Part shown: in pieces, positions 1 to 8,590 of the stretch
Layout: every line of letters begins with the position of its first letter
Numbering within the stretch: position 1 is the first letter of the stretch
NCBI GenBank assembly: GCA_963846925.1
Contig: CAWJXW010000009.1
Span: 62,001-126,000, forward strand
DNA length: 64,000 bases
Direction of reading: 5' to 3'
Origin: JAQBQB01 sp963846925
Lineage (GTDB): Bacteria; Gemmatimonadota; Gemmatimonadetes; Gemmatimonadales; Gemmatimonadaceae
Made by a program: the position numbers and the translations under genes
The notes under the pieces: model-generated
Database searches by the model: none
Seen by the model: only the letters and a program-made list of their open reading frames with translations
Told to the model about the DNA's origin: nothing

Positions 1-734
1 GCGACACCTTCCTCGAGGAGCGCGGTGTATCCCATCACCGCCGTGAGGGGCGTGCGCAGCTCGTGCGAGATGTTCTGCAGGAACTGGTCTTTCACGCGCC
101 GCGCCTCGAGCGCGTCGGCGTACTGTTGCTCGAGCTGGTTGTTGGTCGCTGTGAGGGCCGCGTTCGCGCGCTTGAGGTCCTGGATGAGACGCGCCTTCTC
201 GGCCGTCGCCGCCATTTGATCCGCCACCATTCGGACCAAGTGACGCGTGTCGCGCCCGACCGCGTTGGGGGACGAGAAGTAGAACGTCACTGTCCCGAGT
301 ACGGCATGCGGCGTCTGCAGCGGCAGCGCGACGAACGATCGGAACCCCAACTCCCTCGCCACCTCTCGCCAATCGTCGAGCGACGGATCCTGGAAGACGT
401 CCAAGACTTCGATCGTGCGACGCTCGGCCGCGGCGACGCCGCTCGGTCCGTGGCCGAGTCGCACGCGCATCTGGCTGAGGAACTTCGCGTAGCGCCCGGG
501 CCAATTGTGGACGGCCGCAAGCCGCATGAGATCGCTGCCGTCGTCCACGACGTAGACGCAGCCGAACGACGCGCCGATGAGTGGACAGACGCGGTCGAGC
601 GCGAACTGGAAGACCTCTTCCGGGCGCTCCGCCGTGATGAACGCGTGGACGATCTCGCGAGCCGCCATGAGCTCGCGGAGGCCGACATCCCCATCGGGGC
701 CACGGTAGGCCGTCGTCGACACCGTCGTCGTCAC
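1..734 (-). CDS. GAF-domain sensor histidine kinase, N-terminal part (runs off the window)
   Basis: The minus strand reads open from a GTG at 734 to the window edge with no stop. About 150 residues with GAF character (ending near VLGTVTFYFSSPN) are followed by a Leu/Gln-rich helical linker, then an H-box reading QNISHELRTPLTAVMGYT near residue 223. The phosphoacceptor His and the following Glu-Leu-Arg-Thr-Pro are intact. The ATPase domain lies outside the window. No membrane segment is visible, so this is probably a cytoplasmic kinase. The start is uncertain: an in-frame ATG at 668 is the alternative and neither has a strong ribosome binding site. The signal sensed cannot be told. Confidence 0.85.
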   Translation of the reverse strand, partial: MTTTVSTTAYRGPDGDVGLRELMAAREIVHAFITAERPEEVFQFALDRVCPLIGASFGCVYVVDDGSDLMRLAAVHNWPGRYAKFLSQMRVRLGHGPSGVAAAERRTIEVLDVFQDPSLDDWREVARELGFRSFVALPLQTPHAVLGTVTFYFSSPNAVGRDTRHLVRMVADQMAATAEKARLIQDLKRANAALTATNNQLEQQYADALEARRVKDQFLQNISHELRTPLTAVMGYTALLEEGV

Positions 735-755
735 GTTGACGGAAACTAGGGTGCG

Positions 756-912
756 GGTGGACAGGTGGACAGGTGGACCGGTTGACGGTGGACGGTGGAC
801 CGGTGGACCGGTGGACCGGTGGACCGTCCTTCTTCTTAATGAACGTTTTAGGAAATCGAAAACCGCCCTAAGTCTTTTCCGGTCTCCCGGTCATCCGGTC
901 CACCGGTCCACC
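756..912. repeat. Intergenic foldback of GGTGGACCG words
   Basis: The left part (756-824) is a degenerate tandem array of the 9-base word GGTGGACCG and one-base variants. After about 55 unrelated bases the inverse words (CCGGTCCACC) appear at 881-912, ending at the stop codon of the SDR gene. The arms can pair, so a minus-strand transcript could form a long hairpin just after the SDR stop. It may act as a terminator or mRNA 3'-end stabiliser, but this is inference. Its architecture resembles the foldbacks at 7975, 21010, 38569 and 54131, with a different word. Confidence 0.7.
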
Positions 913-1595
913 TACTTCTTCGGCACCGTCAGCGTCCGAATCTCCACTCGATGGATCAGCACCGACGGCGGCGTGGCCAGGATCGACGCGACCGCGTCGG
1001 CGACGTCGCTCGCGGCGAGGGCCCAGCTCGAGTTGTCGCGCTCGGAGAAGCTCGTCGACACGGACCCCGGGTTCACGACCGAGACCTTCACGCCGAAGCC
1101 GCGCAGCTCGAGCATCAGCGACTCGGCGAAGCTGTTGGCCGCCGCCTTCGTCGCGGCGTAGCACGTGCCGCCCACCGACGGGCTCCGGCCGGCGATCGAC
1201 CCGATCACCACGACGTGACCCGACCGCCGCGCGACCATCGCGGGAACGACGGCGCGCGTCACGTCGAACAGGGCGTTGAAGTTGAGGTCGACCATCTCCA
1301 TCCACTGCTCGCGGGTCAGCTCGAGCAGCGGCTTGAGCACGCCCATCCCGGCGTTGTTCACCAGCACCTGTGCGTCGATCCCGCCCAGTGATGCCTCGAC
1401 CGCCGCCGGGTCGGTGATATCGATCGGGACGGGCCTGCACGATCCGCCGGCCGCGGCGATCTCGCGCGACAACGATTCGAGTTGGCCCGCGGAGCGCGCG
1501 GCGGCGACGACGTCGTAATCCGCCGCCAACCGCTTGGCGACCGCGCGGCCGATCCCGCGAGACGCCCCGGTGACGACGGCGATGGGCTTGGCCAT
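912..1595 (-). CDS. SDR family NAD(P)-dependent oxidoreductase
   Basis: A 227-residue classical short-chain dehydrogenase. The Rossmann motif TGASRGIG is at residues 10-17, NNAG near residue 81, a Ser in VVIGSIAG near 136, and the catalytic YAATK near 150. The length is normal for the family. The PVPIDITD segment supplies the usual Asp-containing turn after beta-4. The substrate cannot be deduced. It begins with ATG and stands alone on the minus strand, with the foldback repeat at its stop. No frameshift is visible. Confidence 0.9.
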   Translation of the reverse strand: MAKPIAVVTGASRGIGRAVAKRLAADYDVVAAARSAGQLESLSREIAAAGGSCRPVPIDITDPAAVEASLGGIDAQVLVNNAGMGVLKPLLELTREQWMEMVDLNFNALFDVTRAVVPAMVARRSGHVVVIGSIAGRSPSVGGTCYAATKAAANSFAESLMLELRGFGVKVSVVNPGSVSTSFSERDNSSWALAASDVADAVASILATPPSVLIHRVEIRTLTVPKK

Positions 1596-1659
1596 GCGAA
1601 GAATCTATTCGAACCCCCGCGGCACTCCACCGGCATGCTGACCCGGGCCACCAAAAACT

Positions 1660-3171
1660 CTAGCCGAGCATTCGCTCCACGGCGCGGAGCAGCGGCCCGA
1701 ACGACAGTCCCTTGCCGGCGACCCGCTCGGCTTGCTCGTGCGCCAATTCGCGTTGGCCTTCGCCGAAAAGCGCGGAGCAGATCCACGGGCCGGCACGCGG
1801 ATTCCGCCACCAGTCCACGTCGTATCGCTCGACGAGCGTTTCGTTGATGAGCGCCTGGAGCTGCCACGCGCGCAGATAGCGCGCGGCGTAGAAGCGCGGG
1901 TCGACGTCCACGAAGGCGTCGGCGCGGCCGTAGCGAAAGGTCGTCGCCGCCGTCAGCCGCTCGACGTACACGTCGGGGAGCGACTCCCAGCTCGTCGCGC
2001 CGCCGTAGAGCTCGAGCTCGTAGATCAGTTTCGCGCAGTAGCGGCGAAGGAAGTGCAACTCCTCGAACCCGATCGAGCGAATGAACGCCGGGAGATTCGT
2101 CGCGCTCAGCTCCGTGTAGCGCGCCAACCAACCGCTGTCCTGCATGCGGTGGTCGAACAGCATCGCGTAGCCTTCGGTGATCGAGTTGTCGCCGAGCCAG
2201 CGATACTCGAACGCGAGGTCAGGCTGCATGTACGCGAAATGCAGCGCGTGCCCCAGTTCGTGGAGGAAAGTCATCCAGTCGGTCTGTCCGCCGTGCGGCC
2301 GCATGACGAGATACACCTCGTCCGGCACCCGGACGCTCGAGCAGAAAGCGCGCGAGCGCTTCCCTTCCCGCTCGCCGGTGTCGAGGACGATACGGCCGGC
2401 GGCGAGCGGATCGATGCCCATCTCACGCACCTGGCGCCGAATCGACTCCTCCATGCGCGCCGCCGGGAACGACGCGTCGAACGACCGCGCGCGGAAGAGG
2501 GCGGCCGCGTCGGCGCGCGTCAGCTCCGACGGCGCCATGCCGAGGACGCGACGCGAGAACTCGGGCAGCACCTCGCGCCACATGTCGTCGGTGTCGCGCA
2601 AGAAACCCTGACACGCCGCCGCGAGGTCCACGAGGGACACGCCGCTGAGCAGCTCGAACGTCTCGACGTAGTCGCCGAGTCCCAGCCCTTCGACGATGTC
2701 ACGCTCGCGCTGAAAGCGCTCGCGCCGCAGCGGCACCAGCTCGGCCGTGACCAGTGTGTCGCGCGCGGCCTCGATCGCATGCCGCGCTCGCGCGTCGCGC
2801 TCGTTCGCCAACTCGATCGCTACGGCCTGAAATTGCAGTTGCCGCGTGTCGCCGACGTTCACGACGGCCGTCCCCTCCCACTCGATCTCGCGCTCGTCCT
2901 GCGCGGCGAGTTGGCGGGAGCTCTGCGACTCGACTTGCCAGTCGAGCAGGGCGCGCGCCGAGCGGCGCTCCTCGGTATTCTCGTCCGCGGCGAGGAATGC
3001 CTCCCGCGCGAGCTCGAACGACTCGTCGCCGAGGATCCGGGCGTGCTTCGCGTACACCGGCTGAAGCTCGGGCGACTGTTTCTGCCCCGAGTAGGCCAGG
3101 TAGTACTCGCGCGAGATCTCCTCCATGAAGACTTCGCCGTCGCGGCGAAGCCGATCGAGCGACATGGTCAC
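1660..3171 (-). CDS. M3-like zinc oligopeptidase
   Basis: A 503-residue protein with the gluzincin motif HELGH in FLHELGHALHFAY near residue 300, followed by the third zinc ligand Glu in SITEGYAMLFD. This pattern matches M3/M32-type oligopeptidases, which are mostly helical, and the rest of the sequence is rich in helix-forming residues. There is no signal peptide, so it is probably cytosolic and degrades short peptides. Its ATG overlaps the glycyl-tRNA synthetase stop by four bases, so the two are translationally coupled. It is shorter than a typical 600-residue PepF, so the M3 subfamily is uncertain. Confidence 0.8.
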   Translation of the reverse strand: MTMSLDRLRRDGEVFMEEISREYYLAYSGQKQSPELQPVYAKHARILGDESFELAREAFLAADENTEERRSARALLDWQVESQSSRQLAAQDEREIEWEGTAVVNVGDTRQLQFQAVAIELANERDARARHAIEAARDTLVTAELVPLRRERFQRERDIVEGLGLGDYVETFELLSGVSLVDLAAACQGFLRDTDDMWREVLPEFSRRVLGMAPSELTRADAAALFRARSFDASFPAARMEESIRRQVREMGIDPLAAGRIVLDTGEREGKRSRAFCSSVRVPDEVYLVMRPHGGQTDWMTFLHELGHALHFAYMQPDLAFEYRWLGDNSITEGYAMLFDHRMQDSGWLARYTELSATNLPAFIRSIGFEELHFLRRYCAKLIYELELYGGATSWESLPDVYVERLTAATTFRYGRADAFVDVDPRFYAARYLRAWQLQALINETLVERYDVDWWRNPRAGPWICSALFGEGQRELAHEQAERVAGKGLSFGPLLRAVERMLG

Positions 3172-4517
3172 GCCGAGAGCCGCTCCTCGATGATGACGCC
3201 GACGCGCTCGGCGGCGATCCGGTCCTGGAGGAGCGTGTCGCGATCACGCACGGTGACCGTACCGTCTTCGGCGGTCTGCCCATCGATGGTGACGCAGAAG
3301 GGCGTCCCGACTTCATCCTGCCGCCGATAGCGCCGCCCGATCGCGCCCGACTCGTCGTAGAAAACGGGGAACCGCTTGCGCAGGTCGGCCGTGAGCTTCT
3401 CGGCGAATTCCGGCATGCCGTCCTTCTTCACGAGCGGAAAGACTCCCGCCTTGATCGGCGCGAGCGACGGATGGATGCCGAGGACGGTGCGCCCTTCGTC
3501 TTCGCCCTCGACCTTTTCCTCGCGATAGCCGTTGACGAGCAGAGCCAGCGTCGTGCGGTCCGCGCCGACGGACGTCTCCACGACGAAGGGCACGTATCGC
3601 CGGTTGTTCGGCTGGTCGAAGTACTCGAGCTTCTTGCCGGAGTATTCCTGATGGCGCGAGAGGTCGAAGTCGCCGCGATTGTGCACGCCCTCGATCTCTT
3701 GAAAATCGAGGGTTCCACCGAAGTCGAACTGGATGTCGAACGCCGCCCGCGCGTAGTGCGCGAGCTCCTCTTTCGTGTGCTGGTGGAAGAGCAGCCGCTT
3801 CGGGTCGAGGCCGAGCGACTTGTGCCACTCCATGCGCTGCTCCTTCCAGTACTCGAACCAGTGCATGTCGGTGCCCGGCTCGACGAAGAACTGCATCTCC
3901 ATCTGCTCGAACTCGCGTGTACGAAAGATGAAGTTCCCTGGAGTAATCTCGTTACGAAAAGCTTTGCCGATTTGGGCGATGCCAAAAGGAACCTTTTGTC
4001 TCGTCGATTGCTGCACGTTTAAAAAATTCACATAGATGCCCTGCGCGGTCTCCGGCCGCAGATACGCGATCGACGCACTGTCCTCGACCGGGCCGATGAA
4101 CGTCTTGAACATCAGGTTGAACATTCTCGGAGCGGAAAGCGTGCCCTTCATTCCGCACGCGGGGCACTGCGCGTCGGGCGTTCCCGGCGTGCCCTTGATC
4201 TTCGGGTCGTCGGCGCGAAACCGCTTCTTGCAGTTGCGGCAGTCGACGAGGGGATCGGTGAAGCCGGCGACGTGCCCGCTCGCTTCCCACACCCGCGGAT
4301 GCATCAGGATCGCGGCGTCGAGGCCCTCGATGTCGTCGCGCGCGCGAACCATCGCGTTCCACCAGCGATCCTTGACGTTCTTCTTGAGCTCGACGCCGAG
4401 TGGGCCGTAGTCCCACACCGATCCCGCGCCGCCGTAGATCTCCGACGACTGGAAGATGAATCCACGGCGCTTGCAGAGCGAAACGAGCTTTTCGAAGACG
4501 TCGGGTCGGTTGGGCAT
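3168..4517 (-). CDS. glyQS: Glycine--tRNA ligase (homodimeric type)
   Basis: A 449-residue class II aminoacyl-tRNA synthetase of the single-chain (alpha2) type. Family marks are the N-terminal GSVWDYGPLG, motif PRVWEASGHVAGF, a CxxC/CxxC pair (CRNCKKRF and CPACGMKG) that probably binds zinc, and RPETAQGIYVNF of the active site. The C-terminal anticodon-binding domain is complete. It charges tRNA-Gly. It is the first gene of a two-gene unit with the M3-like peptidase, whose start overlaps its stop. Confidence 0.96.
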   Translation of the reverse strand: MPNRPDVFEKLVSLCKRRGFIFQSSEIYGGAGSVWDYGPLGVELKKNVKDRWWNAMVRARDDIEGLDAAILMHPRVWEASGHVAGFTDPLVDCRNCKKRFRADDPKIKGTPGTPDAQCPACGMKGTLSAPRMFNLMFKTFIGPVEDSASIAYLRPETAQGIYVNFLNVQQSTRQKVPFGIAQIGKAFRNEITPGNFIFRTREFEQMEMQFFVEPGTDMHWFEYWKEQRMEWHKSLGLDPKRLLFHQHTKEELAHYARAAFDIQFDFGGTLDFQEIEGVHNRGDFDLSRHQEYSGKKLEYFDQPNNRRYVPFVVETSVGADRTTLALLVNGYREEKVEGEDEGRTVLGIHPSLAPIKAGVFPLVKKDGMPEFAEKLTADLRKRFPVFYDESGAIGRRYRRQDEVGTPFCVTIDGQTAEDGTVTVRDRDTLLQDRIAAERVGVIIEERLSA

Positions 4518-4642
4518 GTGGTGGGTGAGGGGTTCGGGCGCGAAGGCCAGAAACCGAAATTAGCGAGGCCCGACGGAGGGCGCTGACTCGGCGACGATGC
4601 CGCTCTCGTCGGGTACGGTGCGAGCGGTCTGATCGCTGCGTC

Positions 4643-4679
4643 TTGACGCCAGTCATCCTGACATGTATGATGTACATGT
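4643..4679 (+). promoter_or_regulatory. Promoter and putative operator of the toxin-antitoxin operon
   Basis: TTGACG (4643-4648), a 17-base spacer, then TATGAT (4666-4671) form an almost consensus sigma-70 promoter. A perfect 7-base inverted repeat, ACATGTA at 4661-4667 and TACATGT at 4673-4679, covers the -10 box. An AAGGGAG ribosome binding site follows before the ATG at 4698. RHH antitoxins usually repress their own promoter through such short palindromes, so this is the likely autoregulatory operator. The binding itself is inference. Confidence 0.8.
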
Positions 4680-4697
4680 GTTCTAAGGGAGTACGAT

Positions 4698-5057
4698 ATG
4701 TCATCATCACCCAAACGAGTCCGCGAACAGGCCGTCGTCTACCTCGGCCAGCGCGACCGCGCCCTGCTCGAGAATCTGGCGAAAGAAACCGGGCTCTCTC
4801 GGACCGAACTCTTCCGCCGAGGGCTCTGGGCGCTCGCGGCTCAGACGTTCGGCGGCAAGCAGGCGTCGGCCTTGGAGTATCTCATCGCCAACGCGAGCGA
4901 CGCGGATGTGCCGCCGGACTACTCCGAGCGCGCCGACGACTATCTCTACGGCGGCGCCTCGGACGCGCGCGTCGTGCACGAGGGCGAGAGCGACACGCAG
5001 GCCACCAAGCCCGCGCCGCGCAAGCGAAAGGCGGACAAGCGTGCGCGTCCTCGTTGA
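4698..5057 (+). CDS. Ribbon-helix-helix antitoxin-like protein
   Basis: A 119-residue protein. The first ~55 residues fit a ribbon-helix-helix fold: a short strand (EQAVVYLGQR), then LLENLAKETGLSRTELFRRGLW as the two helices. The C-terminal part is polar and ends in a basic tail (PAPRKRKADKRARPR). It is followed by a PIN-domain gene whose GTG start lies 17 bases before its stop, the usual antitoxin-toxin coupling. It probably represses its own promoter and neutralises the PIN toxin. No VapB subfamily is assigned. Confidence 0.8.
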   Translation: MSSSPKRVREQAVVYLGQRDRALLENLAKETGLSRTELFRRGLWALAAQTFGGKQASALEYLIANASDADVPPDYSERADDYLYGGASDARVVHEGESDTQATKPAPRKRKADKRARPR

Positions 5058-5448
5058 CACGAGCGCGCTCCTCGCGCTCGCGTACGCACGAGACCAGTGG
5101 CATGCCCGAGCGACGCGCGCCGCACGCGCCAACGCGTCGTCAGGCGTTCGCTACGTCGGCACGACGCTGGTCCTCGGCGAGTTCCACGCACACCTCCTGT
5201 ACCTGCGTGGCCCGGCCAACGCGCGCGAGGCGATCACGCGGCTGAGCGCCGACCCTACGCACGAGTGGCTCGGCGTGGACGCCGACCTCGTCCAGCACGC
5301 GACCGCGCGCTGGCTCGCGCGCTTTCCCGATCAGCGCTTCTCGCTCGCCGACGCCGTGAGCTTCGAGGTCATGCGACGCGAGCGGATCACCCACGCGTTC
5401 GCGTTCGACAAACACTTCGAGGCGGCGGGCTTCTCTCTCGTCGAGTGA
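5041..5448 (+). CDS. PIN-domain ribonuclease toxin (VapC-like)
   Basis: A 135-residue PIN domain from the GTG at 5041. Acidic residues expected for the Mg-binding site are present: Asp in VRVLVDTSALLAL at the N-terminus, Glu in LVLGEFHAHL, Asp in FSLADAVSFEVM, and Asp in FAFDKHFEAAGF. The full family length is kept. VapC-type proteins cleave RNA, often tRNA or rRNA, and the target here is unknown. The start was chosen because it overlaps the antitoxin stop by 17 bases and gives the canonical V-D-T-S-A opening. Confidence 0.85.
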   Translation: MRVLVDTSALLALAYARDQWHARATRAARANASSGVRYVGTTLVLGEFHAHLLYLRGPANAREAITRLSADPTHEWLGVDADLVQHATARWLARFPDQRFSLADAVSFEVMRRERITHAFAFDKHFEAAGFSLVE

Positions 5449-5470
5449 CGTTCCTTCGCCGTTTCAAAAA

Positions 5471-5489
5471 CTCAACGCAGATGACGCAG
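5471..5489. repeat. Solo copy of the CAACGCAG repeat
   Basis: CTCAACGCAGATGACGCAG lies in the gap between the PIN gene and ypdA. It shares its CTCAACGCAG core with the repeats at 18869 and with the inverted pair flanking the GxxExxY gene at 41691-42187. Confidence 0.6.
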
Positions 5490-5519
5490 CTTTGGAAAAG
5501 CGATTGCCGCGGATAAGAA

Positions 5520-6545
5520 CTACGTATCCAGCTCCGCGCTCAACTTGGGCTCGCTCGGCGCGCGAGCACCCGTCAGCCGCGCGACGATCTTGTCGCCGTG
5601 ATAGCGGCCGTTCTCGATGAACACCTTGTTCGCGTCGTATCCCGCGATCACGACGCCCGCGATGAACAGGTTGGGAATCGTGGTCTCCAGCGTTTCGGGA
5701 TCGTGCGACGGAATCCCCGTCTGCGCGTCGATCGGGACTCCGATGTCGCGCAGCAGGTCCGTGTTCGGGGCGAACCCCGTCATCACGTAGACCAGATCAG
5801 CCGGCAGACGCTCCTCGCCGCGCGGTGACGTGATCGTCACGCTGTCCGGTTCGATGCGCACGACGCGCGAATCCCAGCGCGCGGCGATGCTCCCCTCCTT
5901 CTCACGGTTCACGAAGTCGGGCAGGACCCACGGCTTGATCTTCTTGTCGAACGTCGGCCCGAAGTGCACGAGGGTGACGCGCGCGCCGGAGCGCCAGAGG
6001 TCGAGCGCCGCCTCCGCCGCCGAGTTGCCGCCCCCGACGACGACCACCGTCTGGTCGAAGGCCTCGTGCCCCTCGCGAAACACGTGGGTGACGTGCGGCA
6101 GGTCCTCGCCCGGCACGCGCAGATAGTTGGGCGACCCGAAGTACCCCGTCGCGACGACGACGGCGCGGGCGAGCGTCACGCGAGGTCCGTGCGCGCGCGA
6201 TTCGGATCGAACCACGAATCCGTCCCCCCCCCCATCCCGCTCGATAGCCACGACGCGCTCGTATTGCCGCACCGGCAAGTCGAAGTACCGCACCACCGCG
6301 CGGTAGTACGCCAAGCCGTCGCGGCGGGTCGGCTTCTCCGTGGCGATCACGAACGGGAGATCGCCGAGCGCCAACTTCTCGGCCGTCGAGAAAAAGCGGA
6401 CGTACGTCGGGTAGTGCGCGATCGTCCCCACGACGACCGACGCCTCGATGACCACGCAGCGCAGTCCCGCGCGCTTTGCCGAGATGGCCGCGGCGAGCCC
6501 GCAGGGCCCGCCGCCGACGATCACGAGATCGACGGCGTCCGCCAT
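5520..6545 (-). CDS. ypdA: YpdA-family FAD-dependent NADPH disulfide reductase
   Basis: A 341-residue two-Rossmann flavoprotein. The FAD-binding motif is VGGGPCGLAAAISA at residues 9-22, with the Cys in GGGPCG that is typical of YpdA. The second nucleotide-binding motif is VVVGGGNSAAEAAL near residue 165, and the C-terminal GYDANKVFIENGRYHG matches the family. YpdA (Bdr) recycles bacillithiol disulfide in Firmicutes, so a low-molecular-weight thiol role is likely. No thiol biosynthesis gene is in the window. It follows purA by one base and is probably co-transcribed with it. Confidence 0.88.
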   Translation of the reverse strand: MADAVDLVIVGGGPCGLAAAISAKRAGLRCVVIEASVVVGTIAHYPTYVRFFSTAEKLALGDLPFVIATEKPTRRDGLAYYRAVVRYFDLPVRQYERVVAIERDGGGDGFVVRSESRAHGPRVTLARAVVVATGYFGSPNYLRVPGEDLPHVTHVFREGHEAFDQTVVVVGGGNSAAEAALDLWRSGARVTLVHFGPTFDKKIKPWVLPDFVNREKEGSIAARWDSRVVRIEPDSVTITSPRGEERLPADLVYVMTGFAPNTDLLRDIGVPIDAQTGIPSHDPETLETTIPNLFIAGVVIAGYDANKVFIENGRYHGDKIVARLTGARAPSEPKLSAELDT

Positions 6546-6546
6546 T

Positions 6547-7829
6547 TCAGAAACCGATGATCTGGTCGCGGCGCGTCCCGACGCTCACGTACGTGATGCG
6601 CGTCTCGATCAACTCTTGCAGGCGGTCGAGATACGCGCGCGCCTGTGCCGGGAGATCCGTGAGGCGACGGCACGCGCTCGTGGGGCTGAGCCATCCTTCG
6701 AGCCACTCATATCGCGGCGTGATCTTGTCGAGCGCGGCCACGTCGCCGGGGAACTCGGTGTGGAGGTCGCCGTCGTACTCGTAGCCGGTGCACACCGCGA
6801 TTCTGTCGAGCGTGTCCAGAATGTCGAGCTTGGTCACGGCGACGTCGGTGAGCCCGTTGATGCGCGTGGCGTATCGCACGACGACAGCATCGAACCATCC
6901 GCAGCGGCGCGGACGGCCGGTGGTCGCGCCGAACTCGCCGCCGAGTGTCCGGACGCGCTCCGACATGGCGACATCCATTTCCGTCGGCAGAGGCCCGGCG
7001 CCGACGCGCGTCGTGTACGCCTTCACGACGCCCAGGACGGCGTCGATCGCGCGAGGCGAGATCCCCGCGCCCGTCGCCGCGCCGCCCGACGTCGTGCTGC
7101 TCGACGTCACGAACGGATACGTGCCGTGGTCGACGTCGAGGAGCGACCCCTGCGCGCCTTCGAGCAAGACCGCGGCGCCGTTCTTGATGGCGCGATGCAC
7201 AACGAGCCCCACGTCCTCGGCGAGCGCGAGGAGTCGTTCGCTCACCCCGCGACAGCACGTCGATCGTCGACTCGACGTCGGCGCGCTTCGAGCTGCCGAA
7301 GGCCGACAACTGCGCGTTCGCGTGCGCCACTCCAGCTTCGACCAGCTCGCGCATCCGCGTCGGGATGCCGGAGGTCGAGGACGCGGATGCCGCGGCGGGC
7401 GACCTTGTCCTCATAAGCCGGCCCGATTCCGCGGCCCGTCGTGCCGATCGCCTTGGAGTGCACGCTTTCGGCGTCCAGCAGCTTGTGATAGGGCTGGACG
7501 AGATGCGCGCGGTCGCTCACGTAGAGACGTCCCTCAACGTCGATCCCGTCCGCGACGAGCAGGTCGATCTCTGTGAACAGCTTCTCGGGGTCGAGCACGA
7601 CGCCATTTCCGATCGCGCAGCGCACGCCCTGGTGGAGGATTCCGCTCGGGATCTGGTGCAGGACGAACGAGAGGTCGCCCAAATCGACCGTGTGTCCGGC
7701 GTTCGCCCCACCCTGGTAGCGCACCACCCAATCGGCGCGCTCGGCCAGGACGTCGACCAGCTTTCCCTTCCCCTCGTCGCCCCACTGTGCGCCGACAACG
7801 ACGACTGTGCGGTGGGACGGGCTGAACAT
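6547..7829 (-). CDS. purA: Adenylosuccinate synthetase, interrupted by two +1 frameshifts
   Basis: The sequence is PurA throughout: VGAQWGDEGKGKLVD at the N-terminus, GTTGRGIGPAYEDK, then LEGAQGSLLDVDHGTYPFVTSS and GATTGRPRRCGWFDAV near the end. It makes adenylosuccinate from IMP, Asp and GTP. The reading frame changes twice, at about 7368-7373 (CC pair) and at 7245-7248 (a run of four C on the plus strand). Each is explained by one extra base, and removing both gives about 426 residues, the usual size. Since the enzyme is normally essential, consensus error is the likelier cause. The start is ATG 7829. A terminator-like hairpin precedes it. Confidence 0.9.
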
Positions 7830-7877
7830 TTTCGGAGCGGTGGGAGGGAAATGGAGCGGGCGGGCTGACAAGCGGGC

Positions 7878-7910
7878 AAAAAAATACGCCCCGGCGAGCC
7901 GCGGGGGCGT
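7878..7910 (-). terminator. Intrinsic terminator-like hairpin in the purA leader
   Basis: On the minus strand, ACGCCCC (7910-7904) pairs with GGGGCGT (7892-7886). The stem is extended by an inner GC-rich helix and followed by seven U residues. It lies about 50 bases upstream of the purA ATG and in the purA direction, with no minus-strand gene directly upstream. It could be an attenuator controlling purA, or the end of an unseen transcript. No known riboswitch was recognised upstream. Confidence 0.7.
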
Positions 7911-7974
7911 TGTGTGAATCTATCGGGGCCTAGGTCGGAGTCAATGAACGGCCCGACAACATGTTTGGGTCTTC

Positions 7975-8052
7975 TCTGGTCACTGGTCACAGGTCACCGG
8001 TCTCTGGAAACTGCCGGAGACCAGTGACCAGAGACCTGAGACCCAGTGACCG
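7975..8052. repeat. Foldback repeat, GGTCTC/GGCAGTT family, copy A
   Basis: Read on the minus strand it has degenerate GGTCTC/GGTCAC words, the core GGCAGTTT, then inverse words CCAGAGACC and GGTGACC. The two halves pair as a long imperfect hairpin. The same layout and core occur at 46685-46749 and 53684-53745. This copy lies between the divergent purA and the plus-strand gene at 8157. Confidence 0.75.
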
Positions 8053-8156
8053 GCGTCTTACCTTTGCCGCACGCCCCGCCTATCGTTGAGCCCGCCCACT
8101 GTCGGCGCGCAGCCCGTCTCCTCCCGGTCGTACCCCCCTTTCAGCCGGAGGCAGTC

Positions 8157-8587
8157 ATGGCCATCAACACTTCGAAGGTTCTTGTAGGCGGCATCGTCGG
8201 CGGCATCGTCGCGAACGTGATCGACTTCGTGACCAGCACGTACATCCTCGGCGACATGCAGAAAGCGGCGATGACCAAGCTCAATCCCGCGCTGGCCGTC
8301 AATCCATCGGGGACCAGATCGCCGGCCTGGTCGCGCTCGACTTCGTGTGGCTCTTCGCCAACATCTGGATTTACGCCGCCATCCGCCCGCGCTTCGGCCC
8401 CGGGCCGAAGACGGCGGCGTATGCCGGCATCGTGTCGTGGGTGATCGGCTCGACGGTCGCCGGCTTCTTCGGCCTCATTGGGATGTTCGGCCTCCACCTG
8501 TTCCTCGCGTCGTCGCTGGTCGCGCTGATCAATTCGATCGTGTCGACGATGGTAGGCGCCCGGTTCTACACCGAGGAAGCCGCTTAG
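8157..8587 (+). CDS. Small integral membrane protein, one apparent -1 frameshift
   Basis: It begins at ATG 8157 behind a GGAGG ribosome binding site (8147-8151). The first frame gives VLVGGIVGGIVANVIDFVTS, a membrane helix. The frame shifts at the G run 8309-8312, where one G seems missing, and continues as DQIAGLVALDFVWLFANIW and two more hydrophobic helices to ARFYTEEAA. The repaired length is about 143 residues with four membrane segments. I do not recognise the family. The Gly-rich helices resemble small uncharacterised membrane proteins of environmental bacteria. Confidence 0.7.
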
Positions 8588-8590
8588 CCG

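Noticed and set aside
756..824. Tandem GGTGGACCG array as a coding repeat
   Set aside because: The only frame through it has no start signal or conserved partner and the words are not a multiple that keeps a frame throughout.
7240..7380. Programmed ribosomal frameshifting in purA
   Set aside because: Two separate shifts of the same kind, no slippery heptamer or downstream structure, and similar indels in many other genes.
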